Below are positions 37,652 to 45,877 of a stretch of DNA of 64,000 bases, in pieces (position 1 is the stretch's first letter; each line of letters begins with the position of its first letter). The DNA lies in NCBI RefSeq assembly GCF_022129445.1, contig NZ_JADQAQ010000017.1:1-64000 (forward strand), read 5' to 3'. The notes beneath the pieces are model-generated. The model did no database searches and was not told the origin of the DNA. It saw only the letters and a program-made list of their open reading frames with translations. The DNA comes from Photobacterium sp. Ph5. GTDB lineage: Bacteria > Pseudomonadota > Gammaproteobacteria > Enterobacterales > Vibrionaceae. A program made the position numbers and the translations under genes.

Positions 37652-38536
37652 TTAGTGTTTTTCTAAGTCAAAGTAGTGACTTGCGAAATCAATAAATAGG
37701 CGTAGTTTTTCTGGTTGGTAATCACGGTGATTGTAAATTAAATATACATCACGTGGGTTTGCTGACCAGTTTTTAAGTACTTGGGTGACTTCACCTGCAG
37801 CTATGTATTTTTCTAACATAACATCAGGCATTAGCGTGATCCCTAAGCCAGCACAACATGCTTTACGAACAACATTAAGTTCACTTGCTTCAAAACGACC
37901 ACGTTCATTAATCGTAACGGTTTCGCCGTTGTGGTTGTTTAGGCGCCAGCGTAGTAAAGGGTTACCCTTTAATAAAACATGCTCATGAAGATCTTGTGCA
38001 TGTTTTGGCTCTGGATTTTTCTTTAAATACTCAGGGCTAGCAACAAGAATATCTTTTACTTCATTAATACGACGAGCGATCAGGGTTGAATCTCGTTGAG
38101 GACCAATGCGGAACATAACATCCCAGTCAGTCGGATCAAGTTGATCAGGTTCATTGCTCATGTATAGCTGAATACTAATAGCTGGATGTTCCAACATAAA
38201 TGCATTCAACAAAGGTTGAAGCATTACTTTAGTTATATTGGTTGGTGCTGCAATACGTAGTTTACCCGCAGCACCTTTACATTCTTCACTAATATGTTCA
38301 GTTGTATCAAGTAACTGTTGTAGTAAAGGTGCACAGTCATGGTAGAACTTTTGACCGGCTTCAGTAAGTGACAGTTTACGGGCATGACGATTAAGCAAGC
38401 GAATATTAAGGCCTTCTTCAAGTGCTTGAATTCGACGTGTCAGTGTAGCAACTGGTACCTGGGTCTTTCTTGATGCAGCGGTATAGCTGCCATTTTCCAC
38501 AACCATGCGGAATAAATTTAGATCGTCAAGTTTCAT
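37652..38536 (-). CDS. aphB: LysR-family transcriptional regulator AphB
   Basis: The 294-residue protein matches AphB of Vibrio cholerae over its full length as I recall that sequence, including the start MKLDDLNLFRMVVENGSYTAASRKT, LLNRHARKLSLTEAG, GPQRDSTLIARRI and YNHRDYQPEKLRLFIDF. AphB there activates tcpPH and cadC and responds to low oxygen and acid. The N-terminal winged helix-turn-helix spans about 1-60 and the effector domain about 90-294. C227 and C228 in RKACCAGLGITLMPDV lie in the segment that carries the redox-sensitive cysteine of the V. cholerae protein. It is divergent from an rssB-like gene. In a Photobacterium its targets would differ. Confidence 0.88.
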   Translation of the reverse strand: MKLDDLNLFRMVVENGSYTAASRKTQVPVATLTRRIQALEEGLNIRLLNRHARKLSLTEAGQKFYHDCAPLLQQLLDTTEHISEECKGAAGKLRIAAPTNITKVMLQPLLNAFMLEHPAISIQLYMSNEPDQLDPTDWDVMFRIGPQRDSTLIARRINEVKDILVASPEYLKKNPEPKHAQDLHEHVLLKGNPLLRWRLNNHNGETVTINERGRFEASELNVVRKACCAGLGITLMPDVMLEKYIAAGEVTQVLKNWSANPRDVYLIYNHRDYQPEKLRLFIDFASHYFDLEKH

Positions 38537-38852
38537 AAAAAAGTCATTATTGAACGCTTATGATGAGCAATTGTATAACAAAATGAGTCAAATGCATCTC
38601 TTTTTCTTTGTTTTGTCTATTAAAATACCGATTTGATCATGTTTGATTGGGTAAATTTACAAAAATAAAGGCTTACGATAATTTGAAGTGTATTACATAA
38701 ATGAATTTATTTTCATTAAATGCTAATGAATACATATTTTTTGTGGTGTTTTTTCTATGCTTAATAGAGTCGCAAAACTTAGACAGTCTTTAAGATCTTT
38801 AATATCAGCTTGTTATGCGTCTTAAATTAAGCGTGTATTTGTGGAGGTGGTT
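38537..38852. other. Divergent aphB-rssB intergenic region
   Basis: This 316-base AT-rich gap holds promoters for both genes. A clear inverted repeat, TTCATTAAATGCTAATGAA at 38712-38730 (7-base arms, 5-base centre), lies in its middle, and ATGAA/TTCAT arms overlap just upstream at 38701-38716. These are candidate operators. No small gene was seen. Confidence 0.5.
38712..38730. promoter_or_regulatory. Candidate operator between aphB and rssB
   Basis: A perfect dyad TTCATTA-AATGC-TAATGAA. The size fits a LysR-type or other dimeric repressor site, and autoregulation by AphB is possible, but the sequence does not match the AphB site TGCAA-N7-TTGCA that I recall from V. cholerae. Confidence 0.4.
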
Positions 38853-39905
38853 TTGCTAGAAGGGAAAGATGTTCTCGTTGTAGAAGATGACCCAGTATTT
38901 AGAAATATGATTGTTGGCTTTCTTGAGAGCCAAGGATGCTTGGTGCAAGAGGCAGATAATGGCTTAGAAGGGCTACGCGCATTAAAGGAGCATATTCCTG
39001 ATCTGTTACTTTGTGATCTCGCTATGCCTATTATGACAGGGATGGAGTTTGTTGAAGAAGTGTCTATTCAATATCCGATGATCCCAATTATTGTGATTTC
39101 GGGAACAGGCGCAATGACAGATGTTGCATTGGCATTGCGACTTGGCGTTAAGGACTTCCTAATAAAGCCATTGGAGAATATTTTAATGCTGAAGTCTTCT
39201 ATGGTATCGGTATTGAAGGGACAAGACAGTGCGATACATCATCGACAAGATTTTTCTAATCGATGGTTTGTGACAACAGAAGATAGAGAGCCGGTTGAAG
39301 AAGAATTAGAGTGGCACATTAAAGATCTGCAAGATAATCCTAAGGCGGCACGTGAGTTATTAGTCGGGTTAATGCCTGAAACACAATCGACTTATGGGCG
39401 ATGGCAGTTAAATTATTGTGTATTGCAATCCATTGATTCTCTCCCCGTTATTCTTGATTATACGTGGCTATTGGATGGTCAATTAGCCTTTTATCTTCTG
39501 GATACTAGCAGCGGCGATCATAATGCGACGGCAACAGCATTATTAATTCGTGCTTTTTTTAATGATTATTTGCGTAATCAAGGTAATTGTTTGGAAAGCT
39601 TGAGCCATTTAGTCTCATTGATTGAAAAAGGGATGAAGCACTCTGGTTATGCATCGCCCATTAAGGCCTTGTTTGGCGTATTTGATTTATCTGATCGATG
39701 CTTGCATATTCTTCCAGCGGGTATTGAAGCACAACTACGAACAAGTGATGATTCTTTTGAAATTTCATCCGGTGAATGGCTTGGAAGAGAGGCAAGGCAC
39801 AATACGTTATCGAAGTTAGCATTGTCTCCATCAGGTGGACGTTTATCGCTAAGTCAATTGGGGCATGCTAGTTTTAGTGTGAATTTTAAAAACATCAAGA
39901 TGTAA
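38853..39905 (+). CDS. rssB: RssB-like response regulator (sigma-S proteolysis adaptor)
   Basis: RssB delivers the stationary-phase sigma factor RpoS to the ClpXP protease. I choose TTG at 38853, which has GGAGG five bases upstream; the frame is open to a GTG at 38841 that overlaps this site. The 350-residue protein has an N-terminal receiver domain with the phosphoacceptor D55 in LLLCDLAMP and K in FLIKPLEN, then a degenerate PP2C-like domain whose landmarks (FYLLDTSSGDHNATATALLIRAFFNDYL) align with E. coli RssB. The clpXP genes are also in this window at 47282-49295. Vibrio RssB proteins are often named only as response regulators. Confidence 0.82.
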   Translation: MLEGKDVLVVEDDPVFRNMIVGFLESQGCLVQEADNGLEGLRALKEHIPDLLLCDLAMPIMTGMEFVEEVSIQYPMIPIIVISGTGAMTDVALALRLGVKDFLIKPLENILMLKSSMVSVLKGQDSAIHHRQDFSNRWFVTTEDREPVEEELEWHIKDLQDNPKAARELLVGLMPETQSTYGRWQLNYCVLQSIDSLPVILDYTWLLDGQLAFYLLDTSSGDHNATATALLIRAFFNDYLRNQGNCLESLSHLVSLIEKGMKHSGYASPIKALFGVFDLSDRCLHILPAGIEAQLRTSDDSFEISSGEWLGREARHNTLSKLALSPSGGRLSLSQLGHASFSVNFKNIKM

Positions 39906-39934
39906 AAAAGGGCAGTGTTAGTAACACTACCCTT
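39904..39934 (-). terminator. Terminator of the peptide transporter gene
   Basis: AAGGG-C-AGTGTT pairs with AACACT-A-CCCTT across a three-base loop with one mismatch. On the minus strand it is followed by TTTTTT. It also spans the stop of rssB and may serve both. Confidence 0.8.
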
Positions 39935-39957
39935 AAACGGATCATTATCAGTATGTA

Positions 39958-41346
39958 TTAAGCTTCTGCTGTTTTAACTTCTACTTTTTCATCATGAGCT
40001 GATGATTCAGCACCATGCATCCAATTAATTAATGTGTTAGATAGTAATAGCAGTAATACACCGGCAATCACTGCGGTAATTGCAATACCAGAGAAGATTG
40101 CTAGAGGCCCCGCTTCACCAATACGAGAACCAATCTCACCTGCAATATAGTTAGCAATGGCGTTGGCACCAAACCATGCTCCCATCATCAGCGACGCTAA
40201 ACGAAGAGGTGCAAGTTTTGTCACCATTGATAGGCCAATCGGTGATAAACATAACTCACCAATAGTATGGAAGAAGTATGCGCCGATCAGCCATAGCATA
40301 GATGTTTTAACTGTCATATCACCGCCTTGCTCAAGCGCAGCACCAATCATACAGCCAAAGCCAATGGCAAGTGAGAACATGGCCAGTGCAAACTTCACTG
40401 GTGAATTAGGCTCATTTTTGCCCATTTTTACCCAAAGAGCGGCAAGAATAGGAGCACAAATAATAATGAAAAATGGATTTAGTGATTGGAACCAAGCTGC
40501 AGGTACTTCGAAACTACCAATCATACGGTTTGTGTATTCTTGAGAATAGATATTCATCAAGCCGCCAGCTTGTTCGAACCCCGCCCAGAATACGATAACA
40601 AATGTACACATCACCATGATCACTTTTAGACGATCTCGTTCAATTTTGGTGAGTGGCTCTTTTTTGCCGCTAGCATTGTTTGCTGCATCACGAACTGCAG
40701 CTGGAACAGTACCAATATCACCAAGGTAACGTTGTGCGAAAAATAGTTGGATCAATAAGCTAAATAGCATACCGAAACCTGCACATAAGAAGCCAGCTTT
40801 CCAGCCATAAACGGCTGACGCTGTACCTGCAATAACGCCAGCAAGTAATGAGCCGATATTGATACCCATATAGAAAATAGTAAACGCGCCATCACGACGG
40901 TTATCGCCTTCTTTATAGAGATCACCCACCATGGTAGAGATGTTTGGTTTAAATAAACCATTACCAATGATCAGGAAAGTAAGACCTAAATAGAAAGCTT
41001 TTACTGCATGAGGATCAACAATACTGTGTGGGAGTGCCAGAGTAAATTGACCAATAGCCATTAATATACCGCCAATAATAATTGAGCGGCGCTGACCTAA
41101 AAAGTTATCTGCAATCCATCCACCAATTAAAGGGGTAAAGTAGACAAGGCCGGTGTAAATACCATATAGGCTTAATGCTTCTTGAGTGGTCCAGCCTAAA
41201 CCGCCATCGATCGTTTTATCTGTTAAATATAAAACTAAAATAGCGCGCATGGCGTAGTAGGAGAAACGCTCCCATAGCTCAGTTCCAAATAATAGGAACA
41301 AGCCTTTTGGGTGGCCCAATAAGGTACCACTACTATTATGACTCAT
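39958..41346 (-). CDS. POT-family dipeptide/tripeptide:proton symporter
   Basis: The 462-residue protein has 12 to 14 membrane helices. The family motif ExxERFxYY appears as ELWERFSYYAMRAILVLYL near residue 24, and FSIFYMGIN-type and GELCLSPIGLS motifs (here FTIFYMGINIGSL and GELCLSPIGLSMV) mark it as a proton-dependent oligopeptide transporter like E. coli DtpA to DtpD. Which paralogue is meant cannot be told. It is convergent with rssB and followed by its own terminator. A 454-base gap separates its start from rfaH. Confidence 0.92.
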   Translation of the reverse strand: MSHNSSGTLLGHPKGLFLLFGTELWERFSYYAMRAILVLYLTDKTIDGGLGWTTQEALSLYGIYTGLVYFTPLIGGWIADNFLGQRRSIIIGGILMAIGQFTLALPHSIVDPHAVKAFYLGLTFLIIGNGLFKPNISTMVGDLYKEGDNRRDGAFTIFYMGINIGSLLAGVIAGTASAVYGWKAGFLCAGFGMLFSLLIQLFFAQRYLGDIGTVPAAVRDAANNASGKKEPLTKIERDRLKVIMVMCTFVIVFWAGFEQAGGLMNIYSQEYTNRMIGSFEVPAAWFQSLNPFFIIICAPILAALWVKMGKNEPNSPVKFALAMFSLAIGFGCMIGAALEQGGDMTVKTSMLWLIGAYFFHTIGELCLSPIGLSMVTKLAPLRLASLMMGAWFGANAIANYIAGEIGSRIGEAGPLAIFSGIAITAVIAGVLLLLLSNTLINWMHGAESSAHDEKVEVKTAEA

Positions 41347-41800
41347 AGGATTCTCTATATTATTGTGATGGTGTGTTTGCTAATACCCGTAGTTTTATAA
41401 AGCACAATATATACGACTGCAAGTTTTTACATTTAAAGAACAAATGGAAAACATTTCAACTTATTGAATAATAAGTGTTTGTGCTTTATTTGTTCAAAAT
41501 TGAAAAGTTAATTTTCAGTATAAATCCTATAGTGTTGTTTTTATTAACTGTAATTAACTGGTGTTTTATTTTGGTTTTTTTGGTTTTTTTGGTTTTTTTG
41601 CCTGTGATTTTTTATTGTTCATGAATGTTACAAGTTTTGCCTGTGAAATTGTTTTAAAAGTGGTTACTGACTTAGTCGTTATAAGCGAGCTGGGTTATGA
41701 GAAATATAAAATAAATGTGTTTTATCTCTAATCTGCAGCAATATAAAAAATAGCTATTTATGTATATAATGATGCTGAATTTTAATGTTTAGGATTGATG
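41347..41800. other. Long AT-rich region between the peptide transporter gene and rfaH
   Basis: This 454-base divergent region is unusually T-rich. It contains three tandem GGTTTTTTT units (41573-41599) and two exact copies of TTTTGCCTGTGA at 41596-41607 and 41635-41646. A TATAAT at 41765-41770 is a possible -10 for rfaH, about 30 bases before its start, but without a recognisable -35. No ORF of note. Confidence 0.6.
41573..41599. repeat. Tandem repeat (GGTTTTTTT)x3 upstream of rfaH
   Basis: Three identical 9-base units run without a gap at 41573-41581, 41582-41590 and 41591-41599. Both the unit and its homopolymer T runs could slip in replication. The repeat ends about 200 bases before the rfaH start. 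Confidence 0.9.
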
Positions 41801-42298
41801 ATGAAAGATTGGTATTTGCTTTATTGTAAGCGCAGTGAACAAGAGCGTGCAGTGATCAATCTGGATCGTCAAGGTGTGGATTGTTATTACCCTCAGGTAA
41901 CAGTAAAAAAAGTGAGTCGAGGGAAACGGGTTGAGACAATTGAACCGTTATTTCCAAGTTATGTTTTTGTTCAATTTGATCCTGAAACGGTAAGTTATAC
42001 ATCGGTACGATCAACGCGTGGTGTTGCAGATTTTATTCGCTGCGGTGCAATGCCACAAAAAGTACGTGAAGAACTTATTTATAACTTAATGATGAATGAA
42101 GATAGTGAAGAGCATCAACGTTTGTTATCTATGCTGCCTCAACCGGGTGACACGTTAAAATTAGAGCAAGGTAAATTTCAAGGCCTTGAAGCTATTTATC
42201 AAGAGCCTGATGGAGAGAAACGCTCATTTATGTTAATTAATTTGTTAGGTAAGCCTGTAAAAGTGAGTGTTGAGAATACAGATCTACTTAAAAAATAA
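41801..42298 (+). CDS. rfaH: Transcription antitermination factor RfaH
   Basis: NusG paralogue that loads onto RNA polymerase at ops elements and drives expression of long polysaccharide, LPS and toxin operons. I take the ATG at 41801: AGGA lies six bases upstream and the product starts MKDWYLLYCKRSEQERA, like E. coli RfaH. The 165-residue protein has the NGN domain (EPLFPSYVFVQFD) and a C-terminal KOW region (PGDTLKLEQGKFQGLEAIYQEPDGEKRS). The residues that RfaH uses to switch its KOW domain fold cannot be judged by eye. Its likely target is the ops at 3026. It is 87 bases upstream of galU. Confidence 0.95.
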   Translation: MKDWYLLYCKRSEQERAVINLDRQGVDCYYPQVTVKKVSRGKRVETIEPLFPSYVFVQFDPETVSYTSVRSTRGVADFIRCGAMPQKVREELIYNLMMNEDSEEHQRLLSMLPQPGDTLKLEQGKFQGLEAIYQEPDGEKRSFMLINLLGKPVKVSVENTDLLKK

Positions 42299-42385
42299 TC
42301 ATTTTTCTCTATAAATGAGATCTGTTTTGCATCTTTGTTAGGCATCTAATACGATTTTTATAAACATAATATATTGGAAAAAAAA

Positions 42386-43291
42386 TTGAATACTTCATTA
42401 GTGCGTAAAGCTGTTATTCCTGTTGCTGGTTTAGGTACTCGTATGTTACCGGCAACAAAAGCTATTCCCAAAGAGATGCTTCCTATTGTTGATAAGCCGC
42501 TTATTCAACATGTAGTAAATGAGTGTGTTGCTGCAGGTATTAAAGAAATTATTTTAGTGACGCATTCATCAAAAAATTCGATTGAGAATCATTTTGATAC
42601 TTCATTTGAATTAGAAGCAACATTAGAAGCGCGAGTAAAGCGTCAGTTACTTGAAGAAGTACAAGCGATTTGTCCACCTGATGTGACCATTATGCATGTA
42701 CGTCAAGGCCAAGCTAAAGGTTTGGGGCATGCAGTATTATGTGCACATCCTCTTGTTGGTGATGCGCCTTTTGCTGTTGTTTTACCGGACGTGATTTTGG
42801 ATGATGTTGCGAGCGATTTACGTTGCGATAATATGGCAGCCATGGTGAAAATGTTCAACGAAACTAAAGTTAGTCAAGTGATGGTTGAACCTGTTCCTAT
42901 GTCTGAAGTGTCAAGCTATGGTGTTGCGGATATTAATGGTGTGGAATTACATGCTGGCGAATCTGCACCTATGACAAAAGTTGTTGAAAAACCATCGGTT
43001 GAAGAAGCTCCTTCTAACTTAGCGATTGTTGGTCGTTATATTCTTCCTGCTGAAATTTGGGCATTATTAGCGCGTACTCCTGTTGGTGCCGGTGATGAAA
43101 TTCAATTAACTGACGCTATTGATATGTTAATGCAGTCTCAACAAGTGAATGCATTTCATATGTCAGGCGTAAGCCATGATTGTGGTAGCAAAATTGGTTA
43201 CATGAAAGCGTTTGTTGAATACGGTATGCGCCATAATCAATTTGGTGAAGAATTTACAGTGTATTTAAAACAACTAGCTAAAAGCTTATAG
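42386..43291 (+). CDS. galU: UTP-glucose-1-phosphate uridylyltransferase GalU
   Basis: Makes UDP-glucose, the donor or precursor for LPS core, O-antigen and osmolyte synthesis. The TTG at 42386 has GGA seven bases upstream and yields a 301-residue protein starting [33 protein letters not shown], as in other GalU proteins. A second TTG at 42374 is in frame but less likely. Nucleotidyltransferase motifs include [34 protein letters not shown] and [17 protein letters not shown] perfect terminator follows. It serves Ugd (22650) as the source of its substrate. Confidence 0.95.
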   Translation: MNTSLVRKAVIPVAGLGTRMLPATKAIPKEMLPIVDKPLIQHVVNECVAAGIKEIILVTHSSKNSIENHFDTSFELEATLEARVKRQLLEEVQAICPPDVTIMHVRQGQAKGLGHAVLCAHPLVGDAPFAVVLPDVILDDVASDLRCDNMAAMVKMFNETKVSQVMVEPVPMSEVSSYGVADINGVELHAGESAPMTKVVEKPSVEEAPSNLAIVGRYILPAEIWALLARTPVGAGDEIQLTDAIDMLMQSQQVNAFHMSGVSHDCGSKIGYMKAFVEYGMRHNQFGEEFTVYLKQLAKSL

Positions 43292-43318
43292 CGAATGTCA
43301 TAAATTGTGTTATTAAAA

Positions 43319-43348
43319 GAAAAGCGATGGTATTCCATCGCTTTTTTA
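43319..43348. terminator. Bidirectional terminator between galU and the orphan membrane protein gene
   Basis: AAAAGCGATGG at 43321-43331 pairs with CCATCGCTTTT at 43336-43346 across a TATT loop, with A and T runs on the outer sides. Confidence 0.92.
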
Positions 43349-43349
43349 T

Positions 43350-44012
43350 TTATTTAATCTGCTCTAGTGAACTATGTTTACGTTGTTGCTCTTCGTAATG
43401 ATGAATACTTTTTAATATTTCATGGTGAAATTTGTTACTTTCATGCACAAGGTTTGCGGTTGTTTCTAATGCATCAGCCATATGATTAAGTTTCCCCGTA
43501 GTTTCAATAAGAATATTTTTAACCGGAGCAAGCATTAAATAATAAATAGCAATAAGTACTAATATTAGTAATAGAAGAATTAGAGCAAAAAAAACAATCG
43601 TGTAGATCTTTATCTCATTAATGACAGTTTTAGATGCAGTAATAATCGGTTGACTTGTCTGTGCAACAGCTTGTGGTAGAGCTGCGACAGATTGATTAAA
43701 TGTTTTTGCTAATGTGTCGATTTGTTGAAATGTTTCAATAACGGTCTGTTGCTGTGATGGCGTCAAGTTAGGATGTTTAGCCATTGTTTGTAATGATAAT
43801 GCCATCTTTTCGATAGATTCAGCAGCGATAGTTGCGGGTTGCTCGATACCTGATAAATCAACACCGACATTAAAAGCGATCAATGCTTTATCATTATTAG
43901 GCGCTGTTACAGTATCTTTGATATCAAACTTTTGAGATGTTGTATTTGCAAATAACGAAGATGAAAAAAGAATACAACAACTAATAAAAAATAAGCGGAA
44001 GGAATGAATCAT
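43350..44012 (-). CDS. Unrecognised membrane protein with HAMP-like C-terminus and no output domain
   Basis: I do not recognise this 220-residue protein. It starts with a signal-type hydrophobic stretch (about 5-22, ending SLFAN), followed by about 110 residues of mostly helical periplasmic sequence rich in Q, T and A, a strong membrane helix at about 136-160, and a cytoplasmic tail of 60 residues. The tail begins LMLAPVKNILIETTGKLNHMADAL, which looks like the proline-led first helix of a HAMP domain, and then a second helix rich in H, E and Q. There is no kinase, cyclase or methyl-accepting domain. It is a single gene, convergent with galU. It may be a truncated sensor or a dedicated scaffold. 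Confidence 0.6.
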   Translation of the reverse strand: MIHSFRLFFISCCILFSSSLFANTTSQKFDIKDTVTAPNNDKALIAFNVGVDLSGIEQPATIAAESIEKMALSLQTMAKHPNLTPSQQQTVIETFQQIDTLAKTFNQSVAALPQAVAQTSQPIITASKTVINEIKIYTIVFFALILLLLILVLIAIYYLMLAPVKNILIETTGKLNHMADALETTANLVHESNKFHHEILKSIHHYEEQQRKHSSLEQIK

Positions 44013-44127
44013 TTATTTCTCTACTTTATCAGATGGTTTAAATCTATAAATGGATGGAATTTTAACTTTTGCTATTATATCTGATAATTAGAAGTAGTCT
44101 GTTAATTAAAAAATAAATTGTTTTGGA

Positions 44128-44163
44128 AAATAAAAAGAGCAATAGATATTGCTCTTTTTATTT
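44128..44163 (-). terminator. Terminator of folD
   Basis: AAATAAAAAGAGCAAT at 44128-44143 pairs perfectly with ATTGCTCTTTTTATTT at 44148-44163 across an AGAT loop. On the minus strand the 3' arm ends in TTTTTATTT. Confidence 0.9.
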
Positions 44164-44167
44164 GAAA

Positions 44168-45025
44168 TTATTCGCCGTGGAACTGCTCGCAAGCTAACAT
44201 TGTATTTTCTATTAATGTTGCGACTGTCATTGGGCCGACACCACCAGGGACTGGAGTGATGTGTTTTGCTTTTTGGCTGGCAATATCAAATTCAACATCA
44301 CCACATAATTTACCGTTATCTAATCGGTTAATACCCACATCAATAACGGTTGCACCTTCTTTGATCCAAGCACCAGGAATAAAGTTAGGTTTACCAACAG
44401 CGACGACAAGGATATCGGCACGGCGAACATGGCTCTCAAGATCTTGAGTAAAACGATGACAAGTCGTTGTTGTTGCGCCTGCTAATAATAACTCGAGTGT
44501 CATCGGGCGCCCGACAATATTAGAAGCGCCAACAATGATCGCTTCTTTACCTCGAACAGGAATATTATAACGATCTAAGAGTGTCATCACACCTTTAGGG
44601 GTACAAGAACGCAGTTTCGGTATACGTTGACTTAAGCGGCCAACATTGTATGGATGGAAACCATCAACGTCCTTTTCAGGATCAATACGTTCTAAAATTC
44701 GCGTACTGTCCATACCTGCTGGTAATGGAAGCTGGACTAAAATGCCATCAATCGTCGGATCTAGATTTAATTCGTCAATTAGTAGTAATAACTCTTCTTC
44801 TGAAGCGGTTGATGGTAGATCAAATGATTTAGAGACAAAGCCGACTTCTTCACAAGCTTTGCGCTTACTACCGACATAAATTTGAGAAGCAGGATCTTGA
44901 CCTACGAGCACAACAGCTAAGCCGGGTGCACGAAGACCAGCATCAGTACGAGCTTTCACTCTAGCGGCAACTTCCTGTCGAACTGTTTGGGATATTAATT
45001 TCCCATCAATAATTTGGGCGGTCAT
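44168..45025 (-). CDS. folD: Bifunctional methylenetetrahydrofolate dehydrogenase/cyclohydrolase FolD
   Basis: Interconverts 5,10-methylene-, methenyl- and 10-formyl-tetrahydrofolate, linking one-carbon units to purine synthesis. The 285-residue protein has the active-site Y50 and K54 in [16 protein letters not shown], the QLPLP loop ([12 protein letters not shown]) and the NADP-binding [16 protein letters not shown] precedes the ATG. A PurR-like box lies 71 to 87 bases upstream, consistent with joint control with purines. Confidence 0.97.
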   Translation of the reverse strand: MTAQIIDGKLISQTVRQEVAARVKARTDAGLRAPGLAVVLVGQDPASQIYVGSKRKACEEVGFVSKSFDLPSTASEEELLLLIDELNLDPTIDGILVQLPLPAGMDSTRILERIDPEKDVDGFHPYNVGRLSQRIPKLRSCTPKGVMTLLDRYNIPVRGKEAIIVGASNIVGRPMTLELLLAGATTTTCHRFTQDLESHVRRADILVVAVGKPNFIPGAWIKEGATVIDVGINRLDNGKLCGDVEFDIASQKAKHITPVPGGVGPMTVATLIENTMLACEQFHGE

Positions 45026-45096
45026 GGTAATCCTTTTTATATAGGCTAAGCATGTGGACGCTATTATTGTGTCAGAAAATGATAATATTAGCCATA

Positions 45097-45112
45097 GCGC
45101 AAACGTTTGCTT
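45097..45112. promoter_or_regulatory. PurR-like operator of folD
   Basis: GCGCAAACGTTTGCTT contains the perfect 12-base palindrome GCAAACGTTTGC at 45099-45110, a strong match to the PurR box. It is in front of folD, whose product feeds formyl groups to purine synthesis. Confidence 0.85.
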
Positions 45113-45273
45113 TTTGTTCGTTGAATAATAATGATATTGAGAATAACGATATTAAGTCTTTATCGTTGAAGGGAATACGTGTGAATAAGTGAGGGGATAA
45201 AACTGAAATTAAAACAGATTGGTTTAACTTTAATCGGTTGGCTGTTTAAATCATGAAATTTAAAGTAAACGTA

Positions 45274-45301
45274 TTGACCTAAATGATTAGCAACGTATAA
45301 T
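45274..45301 (+). promoter_or_regulatory. Promoter of tRNA-Arg
   Basis: TTGACC at 45274-45279 and TATAAT at 45296-45301 with a 16-base spacer form a strong sigma-70 promoter. The bases that follow (CCTGCCTCG) are GC-rich, as in stringently controlled stable-RNA promoters. Predicted start is near 45308. Confidence 0.88.
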
Positions 45302-45332
45302 CCTGCCTCGTAACGTCATGTTACACAATGAT

Positions 45333-45409
45333 GCGCCCTTAGCTCAGCTGGATAGAGCACGTCCCTTCTAAGGATGTGGTCGCAGGTTCGAATCCTGCAG
45401 GGCGTGCCA
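45333..45409 (+). tRNA. tRNA-Arg (anticodon TCT)
   Basis: The 77 bases fold into a full cloverleaf: acceptor GCGCCCT with AGGGCGT (first pair G-T), D arm GCTC/GAGC, anticodon stem CGTCC/GGATG with loop CTTCTAA, T arm GCAGG/CCTGC with TTCGAAT, discriminator G and encoded CCA. The anticodon TCT reads AGA and AGG arginine codons. It is a single gene with its own promoter. No integrase or duplicated tRNA end is seen beside it, so there is no sign of an integrated element at this site. Confidence 0.97.
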
Positions 45410-45877
45410 TTCTCTCTTCTTTATTTATAATCTTCAATATTTAATACATTTCTAATTTCTTCAAATACAAAAAATCACTCTATTTGTTAGTATTGAATGT
45501 CTAAAAAATGATTTCTATTTACTTCCTATTTGCGTTAATTCGACTGTTTTTCCAACATTTGAACCCAAAAAACGCAGAGATCTACGATTATTTTCTCCTT
45601 ACCCCTTGAAATGCTCGTTATAGACCCTATCTTGTGTTTCAGTTGTAGAGCTAGATAGCAGTTTAGTCTATCTCATCTCGACGTCACCTAAGTGTGCCGT
45701 TATAATAACGCGCTTTAATTTCTAAGTTGGATGAGCAGATCTGACAGTTTAGAAATAAAGTAAAAGAATTGAGGCGTTATGGTTTTCGAGCCGTAACACG
45801 AAAAGGATGCCACCGTCAGTAAATGGCTGTTCGGCAACATCACTCAGAAAGCTGAGTAAGTTTTGAGGTTAAATATA
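45410..45877. other. Long leader region of tig
   Basis: After the tRNA there is no clear terminator, only T-rich sequence. The tig promoter is at 45678-45706. The leader that follows can form GTTATGG/CCGTAAC (45776-45782 with 45791-45797), TGCC/GGCA (45809-45836 region) and ACTCAG/CTGAGT (45842-45857). The last is seven bases before the GAGG ribosome binding site. No small gene was recognised. Confidence 0.55.
45678..45706 (+). promoter_or_regulatory. Probable tig promoter
   Basis: TCGACG at 45678-45683 (four of six -35 positions) and a perfect TATAAT at 45701-45706 with a 17-base spacer. The -10 is embedded in the small palindrome CGTTATAATAACG. It gives a leader of about 165 bases. Confidence 0.65.

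Larger units (their letters stand above)
45026..45332. other. Intergenic region between folD and tRNA-Arg
   Basis: The 307-base divergent gap holds the PurR-like box at 45097-45112 on the folD side and the tRNA promoter at 45274-45301. In between I see nothing that I can name. Confidence 0.6.

Noticed and set aside
45333-45409. tRNA-Arg as attachment site of an integrated element
   Set aside because: No integrase and no repeated 3' end of the tRNA was found in the flanking sequence.
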